Program-made: the position numbers and the translations under genes | Part shown: positions 1-8,914 of the stretch, one piece after another | Layout of the letters: each line of letters starts with the position of its first letter | How positions within the stretch are numbered: position 1 is the first letter of the stretch | The notes under the pieces: model-generated | Databases searched by the model: none | Told to the model about the DNA's origin: nothing | Seen by the model: the letters and a program-made list of their open reading frames with translations, nothing else | NCBI GenBank assembly: GCA_029222685.1 | Contig: JARHVB010000027.1 | Location: 62,001-126,000 of the forward strand | Source of the DNA: Terripilifer ovatus | Lineage (GTDB): Bacteria > Pseudomonadota > Alphaproteobacteria > Rhizobiales > Beijerinckiaceae | Reading direction: 5' to 3' | Length of the DNA stretch: 64,000 nucleotides

Positions 1-41
1 AGCTGCGGTGGCCGCGCGCGGATGCATGAGGAAGCCCCCAA

Positions 42-1157
42 ATGGCAGGTGTAACAAAGCATCACACGAAGCGCGATTTCGGCCGAGCCTTCCCGGCTAG
101 CCATTATGATGACCCCCGCGGCGGACGGCCATCGGGGCTGGAGCGCAACATCCTGCGCTACAGGGCGACCGAGGCCACAGTTTATCTTTTCTACGCCGAG
201 GAAATCCGTGCCTTCTTGTTGACCGACGTCCATCGTGCTGCCACCCGCCAAGGGGGCGAAACGATCTGGGACCCGCCCGAGGAGCGGCGGCTACAACATA
301 TCTTGGCCGATCTATTGCGAGACGCTGAGACGGCCGGGAAGCTCCCAGCGGAAGATGCGGCTTCCCTTCGCCACGCCTTAGCAAGTCAGCGGCAGCAAGG
401 CAAAAAACTCAAGGTCGCCCTTGGTTACGCCGTCACGATTGGCATCTTCACCGAGGCAGAAGCGGCCGAGCTGAAGGGGCTCCTGGATTACCGGAACGAC
501 ATCGCGCACCGCATTCACCTGGTGATGTCCGACGTCAACCGGAACTATTGGGCGATCGATCACGTGGCTTATGCCGCGCCAACTTATAAGGGCGAGGCTC
601 TGGATCGACTGCGTGCCTTTCGGCGCTCACTGTGGGAACGTGCGCGGGCCAAGCTCATTTTGACCCTTTCCATGGATAGTATGCTGTTCGAACTTGCCGA
701 GCATACATACGAACAAGACCTGAAGCGTTTAGACCGCCTCATCACCAAGCAAATTGCTCACGAACGTGAACGCTATGGCGCGATCAACGCCGAACTCGAT
801 CTCCGGAGCACGGAACTCGTCGACGACCTGTCGCCTCGGTTTCCTGCCAATCATCGGCCCGGCCGTCAAGGATACGGCGATGACTACATTCCTGCGACGG
901 GACACCTTACGAAACGAGGCGTCGAGATCTGCTACCGACTCTTCGACCTGGGCAAGAGCCCGATAGCGGTCTCCTACCTGATGGGGATGACGCTTCGCTC
1001 TGCAGAGCGCCGCCATCGGAATTGGATCAAGGCCGGTGGTTTGCGGCGTGTGCGCGCGGAGGTGGAGCGCTACGACCTCCGCTCAATGCGACGGCTGTCC
1101 GCACCCTTATTGGACGAACTAGAAGAGCGCATGCGGGAGACGGAGGACGACAAGTAA
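42..1157 (+). CDS. HEPN-motif protein with C-terminal HTH-like region, putative defence effector
   Basis: A 371-residue soluble protein without signal peptide or membrane segments. Residues 148-160 read LDYRNDIAHRIHL and contain R151-N-x3-H156, the R-(polar)-x3-H arrangement that is the catalytic signature of HEPN ribonucleases; the surrounding predicted helices fit a HEPN fold. Residues about 288-333 (KRGVEICYRLFDLGKSPIAV onward) look like a small helix-turn-helix. A GAGGAAG Shine-Dalgarno lies just ahead of the ATG. The stop codon abuts the ATG of the next small reading frame, and a nuclease-STAND NTPase gene follows, so the three probably form one transcript. HEPN proteins are frequent RNase effectors of toxin and abortive-infection systems. 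The family of the whole protein was not recognised; the HEPN call rests on the motif and context. Confidence 0.6.
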   Translation: MAGVTKHHTKRDFGRAFPASHYDDPRGGRPSGLERNILRYRATEATVYLFYAEEIRAFLLTDVHRAATRQGGETIWDPPEERRLQHILADLLRDAETAGKLPAEDAASLRHALASQRQQGKKLKVALGYAVTIGIFTEAEAAELKGLLDYRNDIAHRIHLVMSDVNRNYWAIDHVAYAAPTYKGEALDRLRAFRRSLWERARAKLILTLSMDSMLFELAEHTYEQDLKRLDRLITKQIAHERERYGAINAELDLRSTELVDDLSPRFPANHRPGRQGYGDDYIPATGHLTKRGVEICYRLFDLGKSPIAVSYLMGMTLRSAERRHRNWIKAGGLRRVRAEVERYDLRSMRRLSAPLLDELEERMRETEDDK

Positions 1158-1400
1158 ATGCTGTCATTCCGCGAAGCCCAGGCCGTCGAAGACATAGCCA
1201 GCCTTCTATATGACTTGCTCCCCGGTAGCGGGAATTCCCGGACGGCGTTTCCAATCGCGGCGGCGCGGGCTGGCCTCGGTGCGTTCCCGCTCGCGGGAGA
1301 GCAAATCGGTGGGGGCTTTAAGGTCCGTCACCATCCAGTCCACCCTGCACTGCGGAGTCCTTGTTGGCCTCGATAGAGATTTTTGTGGGCGCGCCGATTG
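1158..1400 (+). pseudogene. Small adaptor-like gene, apparently frameshifted
   Basis: The ATG at 1158 directly follows the TAA of the HEPN-motif gene, an arrangement typical of translational coupling. The first about 45 codons ([20 protein letters not shown] and neighbours) look like a compact helical domain. From about 1300 the protein-like signal jumps to another frame, where [18 protein letters not shown] follows. Read together they resemble one continuous domain of the effector-associated adaptor kind found beside STAND NTPases, split by a frameshift; this resemblance is from memory. As the sequence stands the frame ends at 1376, overlapping the start of the NTPase gene. It could alternatively be an intact 72-residue protein. 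The frameshift reading is an inference. Confidence 0.35.
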
Positions 1401-4400
1401 AGCATGCTTCCGAGCGGGCCACGCTGAAGCACGCCTATGAATCTCTGTCAGCGCATGGCATTCCAGCCGTCATCCTTGCGAATGTGAATCTTGGCGATAG
1501 GCAGGTCGATCTCGTCATCGCGATTGACCGCGCCGCGCTGGTCACCGAGTCAAAAGGCTTCACTTCGGCCGTGCGCGGCGGCCGCAACGGCGATTGGGAA
1601 GCCCAACTTGCTTCCGGTGCCTGGAAAAAGTTCTCAAATCCATATCTCCAGGTCATCGGCGAGAAGCTGGCGTTACGTGATGCGATGCGAAGCTTCGCCG
1701 GGGCCGACGTCCCCTATCCGAATGCGGCCCTGGTCTTCGCTCCAGCCGTTCCTCCGGGTTCGACGATCCCGCAGGATGATTTCAAAGTTTCGATCGGCGG
1801 CCTCGCTGAACTTCCGGCGTTTATCGCATCAATGAAGCGCGACGGATGGTCGTTGGATCAGTGGCGGGCCTTCGCGGCCCACCATCGCTTGCTCGCGGCA
1901 CCGTCGATCGAGGCGGCGTTGAGCCCGCTATTGCTCGATGCCGAGCAGTTGCTCGGCGCCTACGGTGAAGCATTCATCCGAACCTACGGTGCATCTGCGT
2001 CTGAGATGGTGCCCATGTCGTGCGTTTGCGAAAGCGAAGAACTTTCGTCGGAGGTCGTGCTGGAACGCTCAGTACAGGACGACAACGTATTGCTGATGGG
2101 ACCTTCAGGATGCGGCAAGAGCTTGCTCTCCTTCAGCATCGGGCTCGCCGGGTTGGCGCGCGGAAACGTGCCGATCGTCGTGCCGGCGAAGGATTTTGAA
2201 GGAAACTTGCGCGATGTAGTGAATCGTGAGGCCGCCTTGCTCGAGGCGAGGTCTGCTGCCGCGGTGATTTCCGCTGCGCGGCGGCTGAACCGCCGACTTA
2301 TGCTTGTCGTGGACGGCTACAACGAATGCACGCCAGGGGAACGACAGCGCTTGACGCGAAGTATTGCTGCGGCCGTGAAACGGTATGATGCGCGAGCCGT
2401 CATCTCCACTAGGATGCCGCTTGAGCGCGGCGATCTTCTACCCGCACGCAGCTACGCGGTACAGATTCCCGACACCAAAACAAAACTGGCCATTGTGCAA
2501 CAGGCGGCTGGCGGCGTTTCTGCCGAACCGTTTGCGGAGTTGCTCGGTACCGTCGGAAGCGGCCTTGAAGCGAAGATGATCGGGCAGTTGGGACAACAGT
2601 TGCCGCCTGACACCAGTAAGTATGGTCTGTTCGATGCCTATGTGCGCGAACGGCTCGGCTCTGCCGCCTCCGATGGCATTCGCGCTCTATCCCGCATCGC
2701 TGGAATGATGACCGAGCGCATAAGTTTCAGCCTTTCGGTCCGCGAGCTAGACCGCCTGTCAGATCGGGAAGGGGTATCGGGCGCCTTATTGCAGACGCTT
2801 GCAGATGCAAACATTCTGGGCAGGCGTGGTGACCGGGTGAGTTTCAACCACGAAATGTTCCTCAACGTATTCGCGGCCGAAGCGATCATCCGGCGCGCGG
2901 GTGACGATCCTGAAGCGGTGGTGGCTGCGCTGCGGTTGCCGCAACATCTTGAGATGAGGCCGTTCGTACTGGGAGCGATCGATGATGACAGCTTCCGGCG
3001 CCGGGTGTTGCCACATCTAACAGACGCGCGAGTAATTCAGGCCTGCCTGGCAGGCCAATGCGGATCTGATGCGCAGCGTTGGGCAAACGAGCGCTGTAAC
3101 GAGGTACTTGCGCGGGTCGGCGAGGAAATCGAGACCGTGCGGTTTGATGTTTCCGATGAGTTCGTGTGGCACGTGCAAGCAAAGCCGGAGACGGTTCAGC
3201 CGTGGTCCACACAGGACCGTGCGCTTCTTGCGGCCATTCCGCACGAGCTGGTAGCGGGCCGGCGTCTCGATCAATTGCTCGGTCTCATTGGGAAAATGGA
3301 TGATCGGCTAGCCGAAGAGCACCGCAGATTGCTTGATCAAGCGAGGGAAAAGAAGCTTGGTCTACGAACGGGCCTCTATGCGGTTTGCTACGCGGGCGTC
3401 GGGATGCGCGAAATTGGGCTTTCGTGTATTTGCAGCCCCATTTCAAGCGGTCACCTCTACAACGGACCAAAAGTCGCAGCGAATGTGAACCTGCGCGGGC
3501 GGTTGCAGTCCGAAACCTTGAGCCCTGGCCAGATTGGCCTCCTCATCGAACTCGACAAGTATTCCAGTCGTGACGCGCCGTCGATCGGAACGATCCTTCC
3601 GGGAATCCTCGTCCGAATCTGGCCAAGAGCCGCCCATCATCTGCGGCTCGGGCTGATGCATGCGGCGATGATGAGCGCCCACGCATTAGATGACGATCAG
3701 CGTCGCGCATTGACTGCCGCCATCGAGGCGACGTGCATGACCAATGGCGGCGTTGACGCCTGGGGGATGATCGATGCGCTCAAATCCCTCGGCGCGCTCG
3801 ACGACGATCAGGAAGAACACGTCGCGACCGTTGGGGCGGAGATGAACGAGGTATTGGCCGACCGGGACAATCCTGATTCATGGAGGCGCGCGGCCGGCCT
3901 ATGGAATGCGCAATTCGATCATCCCTACGATGGCGCGTATTGCCAAGCCTGGAACGACCTTTCCGGCGACGACCGCAAGGCCTTGCAGGTCATGGCCGCC
4001 AAGAGCGTCGATCGCGACTCGATGTTCACCCCTTCTTTGATCGCGGAGGTCGCATCACATTCGGACCAGATTGTCGGGCCAATCATTGAGCGCTGGACGG
4101 AATTGCCGCCCAAGAAGGATGCATTCTTTCAGGACAGCATTCGCACGTTCGAGATGGCCTACGCAGCGTTGGCGCGCTTGCGCTGCCCGTTGCCTGACCG
4201 GTCGGCCGAAGCGGTTTCTGCAGCGGACCATGCGCTGCTGGCTTGCGGCCGGCTTCTCTATTGGCTGAATCGCGACGACCTTCCATTTTCGGAACGCAAG
4301 TCGAATTGTGCAGCTCCGCTCGCCGTCCTGTCGCGCCATGAAACCGGTGTCGCGGCTGCCGTCGTTGGGGAATTCTTCAGGTCGGACCACATGTTCGCGG

Positions 4401-4711
4401 AAAGCGCACGGCGGCTTCCAGGTTCGGAGCCGGTAGTGACCTCTTTTGGACAGTTCTTCCCCGATGAGGTCGCGGCGATCTACCGGGCGGCCCTTGAAAA
4501 GCCGACCCTTCAATCCGGCTATTTCGAGTTCTTCCGCATCGAAGACGTGATCGAAAGGGCATTGGTGAATGTGGGGCGGTTGGGTAGCGCGAGCGACATT
4601 CCGCTGCTTCGTGCTTGGTCGATCTACCCTGATCTGGGGCGCTTCGCGATACAGGCGATCAGGGAGATTGAAGAAGCGCCCGGCCAGATGCAGTTGCGTG
4701 CCAAGGGCTAG
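1361..4711 (+). CDS. NERD-like nuclease / STAND (NACHT-type) NTPase, putative antiviral protein
   Basis: A 1,116-residue multidomain protein starting at a TTG (no ATG is available before the nuclease region). Residues 1-85 resemble a PD-(D/E)XK NERD-type nuclease: D50 in RQVDLVI, then E63-x-K65 in LVTESKGF, then GGRNGDW. Walker A is GPSGCGKS at 247-254 and Walker B is LVVDGYNE at 315-322, the NACHT-style DGxxE form, followed by a sensor-1-like VISTRMP. A winged-helix-like stretch containing [13 protein letters not shown] follows the NTPase, and the remaining about 600 residues are mostly helical and repeat-like, the usual sensor region. Nuclease-STAND fusions (Avs and bacterial NACHT proteins) sense phage proteins and then cut DNA. 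Target and trigger are unknown. The HEPN-motif gene upstream may be a second effector. Confidence 0.7.
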   Translation: MLASIEIFVGAPIEHASERATLKHAYESLSAHGIPAVILANVNLGDRQVDLVIAIDRAALVTESKGFTSAVRGGRNGDWEAQLASGAWKKFSNPYLQVIGEKLALRDAMRSFAGADVPYPNAALVFAPAVPPGSTIPQDDFKVSIGGLAELPAFIASMKRDGWSLDQWRAFAAHHRLLAAPSIEAALSPLLLDAEQLLGAYGEAFIRTYGASASEMVPMSCVCESEELSSEVVLERSVQDDNVLLMGPSGCGKSLLSFSIGLAGLARGNVPIVVPAKDFEGNLRDVVNREAALLEARSAAAVISAARRLNRRLMLVVDGYNECTPGERQRLTRSIAAAVKRYDARAVISTRMPLERGDLLPARSYAVQIPDTKTKLAIVQQAAGGVSAEPFAELLGTVGSGLEAKMIGQLGQQLPPDTSKYGLFDAYVRERLGSAASDGIRALSRIAGMMTERISFSLSVRELDRLSDREGVSGALLQTLADANILGRRGDRVSFNHEMFLNVFAAEAIIRRAGDDPEAVVAALRLPQHLEMRPFVLGAIDDDSFRRRVLPHLTDARVIQACLAGQCGSDAQRWANERCNEVLARVGEEIETVRFDVSDEFVWHVQAKPETVQPWSTQDRALLAAIPHELVAGRRLDQLLGLIGKMDDRLAEEHRRLLDQAREKKLGLRTGLYAVCYAGVGMREIGLSCICSPISSGHLYNGPKVAANVNLRGRLQSETLSPGQIGLLIELDKYSSRDAPSIGTILPGILVRIWPRAAHHLRLGLMHAAMMSAHALDDDQRRALTAAIEATCMTNGGVDAWGMIDALKSLGALDDDQEEHVATVGAEMNEVLADRDNPDSWRRAAGLWNAQFDHPYDGAYCQAWNDLSGDDRKALQVMAAKSVDRDSMFTPSLIAEVASHSDQIVGPIIERWTELPPKKDAFFQDSIRTFEMAYAALARLRCPLPDRSAEAVSAADHALLACGRLLYWLNRDDLPFSERKSNCAAPLAVLSRHETGVAAAVVGEFFRSDHMFAESARRLPGSEPVVTSFGQFFPDEVAAIYRAALEKPTLQSGYFEFFRIEDVIERALVNVGRLGSASDIPLLRAWSIYPDLGRFAIQAIREIEEAPGQMQLRAKG

Positions 4712-4815
4712 ATCAGGTAGTGCGCGGCATCCCTGATCAGCACTTGAAGGGCTGACAAACCGGGCATTCTTGGGAGTGCGGAAAACACCACAAGAAACCG
4801 GGCTACACAATGTGA

Positions 4816-5088
4816 AGGGCACGCGCACATGGCGTTTGGACTAGTGACGGGGGCTGTCCGCTCACCATCGAGGTCACGTGGACATCAGGCGGAATTCGAG
4901 CCGACCGAAAACAGGCGCCGTTGCACTTCGTTGATGGCGTGGTTCCAAGAGTGACGGTGAGTAGCGAGCATAGCGAGTGCGAACGCGTTGTGCTACGAAT
5001 GGCTGACGGTCTTTCCTTGTATCGGCGCGTAGCGTACCCCATGGTCGATGGCGTGAAAAATCGACCGATCGTTGTCGATAGACGCTGA
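4816..5088 (+). pseudogene. Open frame without start codon, possible gene remnant
   Basis: Between the STAND gene and the toxin-antitoxin pair, a 90-codon frame stays open from the TGA at 4813 to the TGA at 5086. Its product looks protein-like, with alternating hydrophobic and polar residues such as PLTIEVTWTSGG and RVAYPMVDGVKNRPIVV, suggesting beta structure. No ATG, GTG or TTG occurs in the first third, so it is either a 3' remnant of a lost gene or uses a non-standard start. No family was recognised. The rest of 4712-5375 is AT-rich and holds no other convincing gene. Confidence 0.3.
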
Positions 5089-5322
5089 AACGTCGCTGAA
5101 TTCGAATCGCGCGAATTTTCCTTTGAAATCATAAGCGAAAAATTTTGACGGCGCGATGGTCGGGCTTTGACCGTCAGAAGAAATATTTTGCTCTTATAAA
5201 TCAGCGCATTACGATGCATTGAGAGAATCGAGTGGGAGTGAGGGGTACAGCAGCTCGCGCTGACGCGATTAGACGTTTTATCTCAATAGCTCGAAAAGAT
5301 GCTCTATTTAATTGGAATTACT

Positions 5323-5328
5323 TATAAT
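5323..5328 (+). promoter_or_regulatory. Candidate -10 box of the toxin-antitoxin operon
   Basis: A perfect TATAAT lies in an AT-rich stretch about 50 bases ahead of the putative toxin gene, followed by AAGGAAG at 5335-5341. No good -35 hexamer is found at the standard distance. The AT-rich 5090-5370 segment is the only plausible promoter region for the pair. Confidence 0.35.
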
Positions 5329-5375
5329 ATCGGCAAGGAAGAAATCGATTCGCTCGTGGCTTTTGCTGGGGGTGT

Positions 5376-5756
5376 GTGTCCTCGGCAAAAATTCAAAGGT
5401 GGGTATCGATATCCCGTGAACGCGGCAGATGGGACTTGGAATTCAGCTATCTCTCGGACGTTATGCGGGACGTGACCCTCAACAAAGATGCTGCGCGTCG
5501 CCTTTTCGGCGCAGAGGATGCTGACGCTTTCCACAGCTTGGTGGCCGACATGAGAGACGCAATGTTCGTCGGGGAGTTGCCAGATGAGCCAATACAAACT
5601 GGGCAGAAAGATCAGTTGTTGTTGCGGCTGCGGCTTGGTCCTGGGACATATCTCGAAATTGAGCCACTAGGCAGCGAAGCTAAAGCTGGAAATTGGCGCG
5701 ACGCATATCGCGTCAAGTTCCTGCATATACACCGCGAAGGAGAAGTTTTGGCATGA
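5376..5756 (+). CDS. Putative HigB/RelE-superfamily toxin
   Basis: A 126-residue protein if begun at GTG 5376; a TTG at 5436 would give a start (MEFSYLSDV) closer to family members. The order of features matches RelE/ParE-superfamily proteins often annotated as killer suppression protein or HigB: a helical N-terminus (AARRLFGAEDADAFHSL), then strands LLLRLRLGPGTYLEIEP and DAYRVKFLHIHREGE, equivalent to the usual L-x-L-xx-GYRL-x-FEPA and AVRILEI-x-DYH. Its TGA overlaps the ATG of the next gene (ATGA), and that gene encodes an HTH-ImmA/IrrE protein, the standard antitoxin partner. Such toxins cleave ribosome-bound mRNA; activity here is inferred from family and context. Confidence 0.6.
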   Translation: MSSAKIQRWVSISRERGRWDLEFSYLSDVMRDVTLNKDAARRLFGAEDADAFHSLVADMRDAMFVGELPDEPIQTGQKDQLLLRLRLGPGTYLEIEPLGSEAKAGNWRDAYRVKFLHIHREGEVLA

Positions 5757-6859
5757 GCTTCGAGCCAGACTGGGCTTCATCTCCGGGAGCTACGATATCG
5801 CGATTGATGACGCTTCGCGATATAGCATCTGATGAGCTGGCATTTGGATTGGGAATGGAAGCCCAAGATCTTAATGCGTTGATCGGAGGAAATATCCGCA
5901 TAACACGTGAAGTCGCTGAGGCTCTTGCTAATTGTCTAGGATCTTCTCCAAGATTTTGGATGGCTCGCGATAGGACTTATCTTCTTGAGGCCGAGCGTCT
6001 TCGTCGCAGTTCGGTGAAAGATATTGAAGCCTGGAGCAAGGCCCTGCCGCTGAAGTCCATGCGAGAATTTGGTTGGTTGTCCGACGTTAAGGGCGAACAC
6101 CGATACAACGAATTGTTATCTTTCTTCGGTTGTAAGACACTATCAGAATGGGGCCAACGCTACTCTGCAGGAGTGGGCGCTGTAGCATTTCGTACATCGT
6201 TTGCATTCGAAGCTGACGCTATGGCCACGCTGGTTTGGCTACGTATCGCCGAAAGACAAGTCGAGAAACAAAAACTAAATCGATACGATGAACAAGCATT
6301 TGAAGCGCTGCTTCCGCATCTCAAGAGAATTTCGGTCTTCAAGCAACCCAAGACTTTCGTTCCCCGGCTCCAGGCTGCATGTCATAGTGTAGGAGTTGCA
6401 TTGACAACCGCGAGAGCTCCTAGAGGCTGTCGAGCAAGCGGTGCTTCGTGGGTATCAAAAACAGGAAATCCGGTAATTCACCTCAGCTTCAGGCATAGAT
6501 CGGATGACCATTTCTGGTTTACGTTTTTTCACGAAGCTGGCCATGTATTGTTACATCGCGAAAATCATATCGATGTTGATGGGTCGGATCCTGCACTCTT
6601 TGGATCGACAACAAACAGGGAAGCTGAGGCTGACGCTTTTGCTCAAGAGGCACTTGTGCCGTCAGACATTCGCAAAGATATTTTGAATGGGCGTGTCGCT
6701 CCTTCCAAGGTCATTGCTGCGGCCAAAGCGTCGGGTGTCACCGCTGGAATAATTGTTGGTCAATTGGAAAAAACAGGGGCGCTCCCTCACGGCAAAATGG
6801 GTTTTCTTAAACGTCGTTATCGCTGGGAAGATGATCCTTATTTGCCAGTATTGGGTTAA
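5753..6859 (+). CDS. HTH / ImmA-IrrE metallopeptidase domain protein (HigA-like antitoxin)
   Basis: A 368-residue protein starting at the ATG of an ATGA overlap with the upstream toxin-like gene. Residues about 20-75 form an XRE-type HTH of the HigA kind (MTLRDIASDELAFGLGM, then an AEALANCLGSSPRFWMAR stretch). The C-terminal half is an ImmA/IrrE (DUF955) domain: HEAGH at residues 260-264 is the HExxH zinc site, with NREAEADAFAQEALVP downstream supplying the third ligand region. In this class of toxin-antitoxin module the protein binds its own promoter and neutralises the toxin; the peptidase domain may allow stress-triggered cleavage. G+C is lower than in the core genes, consistent with transfer. 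Confidence 0.85.
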   Translation: MSFEPDWASSPGATISRLMTLRDIASDELAFGLGMEAQDLNALIGGNIRITREVAEALANCLGSSPRFWMARDRTYLLEAERLRRSSVKDIEAWSKALPLKSMREFGWLSDVKGEHRYNELLSFFGCKTLSEWGQRYSAGVGAVAFRTSFAFEADAMATLVWLRIAERQVEKQKLNRYDEQAFEALLPHLKRISVFKQPKTFVPRLQAACHSVGVALTTARAPRGCRASGASWVSKTGNPVIHLSFRHRSDDHFWFTFFHEAGHVLLHRENHIDVDGSDPALFGSTTNREAEADAFAQEALVPSDIRKDILNGRVAPSKVIAAAKASGVTAGIIVGQLEKTGALPHGKMGFLKRRYRWEDDPYLPVLG

Positions 6860-7734
6860 CCTCGAAAGTATTCATATTTTTCCGGGCGCTTTTGCCAATT
6901 GCATAAGCTGTCTTCTAAAACCTGCTTTCCCGTGTGAAGGTAGTCGTCTAGCATATCGACGCTAGCTTCGAGAGCTTTTGCCGCTATCCTAAACGACCTA
7001 TCGCCATGAAAAAGAAGCCTTGCTCCAGCAAGTGGTCCTGTTGCTCCGACTAAGTAAACCGAACCTGGCTCAATAGGCGCGAGGTCGAGCTTTCCCAACA
7101 TCGTTAGAAAATCAAACTTGCCGAGACGTCCAAAGCCCGCAACCGCATCAAGAGATTTGTAAAGTGCATCAAATGTACTCGTCGCTTCTTGGCCGTGTTG
7201 CTCATGAACCGCGCGTATAAGTCTCGCGAATGAACCCTGCGCAAATTGCCAGCTATGAAACGAGGCAAATGTTGCAGCGATACTTTGCGGCTTTTTGCTT
7301 TGATACTGACGATGATTTGAGTAACGGCCCGACAGATTTTTGTCGTTTAGCTGTACGCTATTTGCATTAAGCATTGCCTCAAATTGGTGCGGTGCGTGGC
7401 CGTATCTAGCTGCGGTCCAGATAGGTCCATGACCAAATGAGCCCATTACATTGGAAGCGAGCTTCCAGCCGTCATCTATATGCTTTCCAAATTGCGTTCC
7501 AATAAACGTCATCCATACGGCCTCATCCAGAGCGCCTTGTCTTGCCCGTAAGGCAGCCCCCTTGATTGGGTCAAAAGCATTCTGATGAGGATCGCATCGA
7601 TCGGCAGAAATATCGCGTCTTGCAATTTGCTGTACATATTCGATCCGACGGAGGCTGGAAATAATTTGAGCAACAAAAGTTGCTCGCCATTGAGGATCAA
7701 CTAAACCAGGTAGAACAGCCTTGCTGTTGCTCAA
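6856..7734 (-). CDS. Protein resembling alpha-glutamyl/putrescinyl-thymine pyrophosphorylase
   Basis: A mainly helical 292-residue protein, last gene of a leftward three-gene set, 54 bases after the thymidylate-synthase homologue. Its most distinctive segments are FGRLGKFDFLTMLGKLDL (201-218), GATGPLAGARLLF (230-242) and QVLEDSLCNWQKRP (271-284), together with an N-terminal PIWTAARYGHAPHQF. They match my recollection of the alpha-glutamyl/putrescinyl thymine pyrophosphorylase group, described computationally in phage DNA-hypermodification clusters and related to helix-hairpin-helix DNA glycosylases. Adjacency to a thymidylate-synthase-type enzyme supports the assignment. Its 3' end overlaps the convergent antitoxin gene by 4 bases. 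The catalytic role in a bacterial setting is unknown. Confidence 0.5.
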   Translation of the reverse strand: MSNSKAVLPGLVDPQWRATFVAQIISSLRRIEYVQQIARRDISADRCDPHQNAFDPIKGAALRARQGALDEAVWMTFIGTQFGKHIDDGWKLASNVMGSFGHGPIWTAARYGHAPHQFEAMLNANSVQLNDKNLSGRYSNHRQYQSKKPQSIAATFASFHSWQFAQGSFARLIRAVHEQHGQEATSTFDALYKSLDAVAGFGRLGKFDFLTMLGKLDLAPIEPGSVYLVGATGPLAGARLLFHGDRSFRIAAKALEASVDMLDDYLHTGKQVLEDSLCNWQKRPEKYEYFRG

Positions 7735-7788
7735 ATGCTGCCAGCGCCAGTTCGATCTGTTGATTCTTTTCTCTATGAACGCCAGCCG

Positions 7789-8847
7789 TCATTGAATTTT
7801 TCCTGCGGTCAGAATTTTGAGGAGTCGCCTTGCGGGTCCCAGCTTTCTTTCGATGCGATCCAAGACAAATAATTTGTATGTTGGATCGATGATCTTCTCG
7901 ATCAATGCTGCAGCTTCTTCTTGCTCGATGCCGTGTCGTTTTATCGTTACGTAATAGATTCTAAGAAGCGTTAGGAAATCGGTCCAGTATGGATTGAGCT
8001 CTACAGTTGGCCCGTAAGTGCGGTTTCCCTTACGAATTTCGGCCTCTGCTTTTATGACTTCATTTAGTGACGGCCAAGGATTACCATCAGGCATCCGAGG
8101 CATCTGAATCGGATCGTGTAGGCCCTCATCTAAATAGGCCTGAGCAAGCGTTTTGAACTTTCGTTTGTCGGTATCGCTGTACAGATGCAGACTTGCGACT
8201 GAATGTTGATACGAGCCAATTTCACAATTTAGCTGTCGTGCCGCTATTTCCTGAAGCATTGTGAAAGAGAAAATATCGTGTGGCAGGCCCAAAAAGGCAT
8301 CATTGGAACGCATATGCGTATGTAAGTGGACCTTATCGTTTCTTATTGCAAAATGTAGGGTGCAAGTGCAAGGAATGTCGTTGCTGTCGATCTCTGCGTC
8401 TCGGTTTGCAAAGATTTGAATGATTCCGTTTCTCGAACCGTTGCGCTGACTTAACGTGTCGATAACGCGCTGCCACTGGGTTCGCGAGGATATTTCCGCA
8501 TTATCGATGCCCTTGCTGAATATTCGAGGTCCATACGCGCCGTTCGCGGTTTTGCCATCATCAGAAAATTGGCTATATCCCGGAATGTAGTACTCGATGA
8601 ATTCGATTGAATTGTTGGAAGAAATATACCAAATAAGTTCACCCAATGAGCTGTAAATGCGTGCGCGGCTCTGTGATCGGCTTATTCGTGCTCTTGGATT
8701 CGTTAATTCCAGGAGCACGCCAAATATCTCTCTGCTATCTCCCTTCCTTGAAGATCTTACATCGAAGTCATTTGTGTTGTTTGACAAAAGGCGCGCAAAG
8801 ACGGCTCGCATGAGGTCATCGATGTTGTCAGAGCTTTTATAAAACAT
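7789..8847 (-). CDS. Divergent thymidylate-synthase-family enzyme (predicted dCMP/CMP-directed)
   Basis: A 352-residue homologue of ThyA and dCMP hydroxymethylases. Recognisable elements in order: SSLGELIWYIS near residue 68; the catalytic loop IPCTCTLHF with nucleophile Cys160; MRSNDAFLGLPHDIF at 179-193; and the nucleotide-binding SYQHSVASLHLYSD at 212-225. The Asn that ThyA uses to read the uracil ring (E. coli N177, in LGLPFNI) is Asp191 here. In dCMP hydroxymethylases and in laboratory variants this Asn-to-Asp change selects cytosine nucleotides. It is therefore unlikely to be the housekeeping thyA and more likely makes a modified pyrimidine nucleotide. Low G+C and partners (AbiV-like, pyrophosphorylase-like) point to a mobile modification or defence cassette. 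Confidence 0.8.
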   Translation of the reverse strand: MFYKSSDNIDDLMRAVFARLLSNNTNDFDVRSSRKGDSREIFGVLLELTNPRARISRSQSRARIYSSLGELIWYISSNNSIEFIEYYIPGYSQFSDDGKTANGAYGPRIFSKGIDNAEISSRTQWQRVIDTLSQRNGSRNGIIQIFANRDAEIDSNDIPCTCTLHFAIRNDKVHLHTHMRSNDAFLGLPHDIFSFTMLQEIAARQLNCEIGSYQHSVASLHLYSDTDKRKFKTLAQAYLDEGLHDPIQMPRMPDGNPWPSLNEVIKAEAEIRKGNRTYGPTVELNPYWTDFLTLLRIYYVTIKRHGIEQEEAAALIEKIIDPTYKLFVLDRIERKLGPARRLLKILTAGKIQ

Positions 8848-8914
8848 CTTGTCAGCTCTTCTTTAGGTATGCCGGTGGTGAGCCGCGTGAAAGATGATTG
8901 TGGGCAAGCGATCT

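Noticed and set aside
4803-5219. Leftward 138-codon frame
   Set aside because: Low-complexity Ser/Arg-rich product; the opposite strand at 4816-5088 looks more protein-like.
7789-8847. Housekeeping thyA
   Set aside because: The uracil-binding Asn is Asp, the sequence is divergent and AT-rich, and the neighbours are accessory genes without folA.
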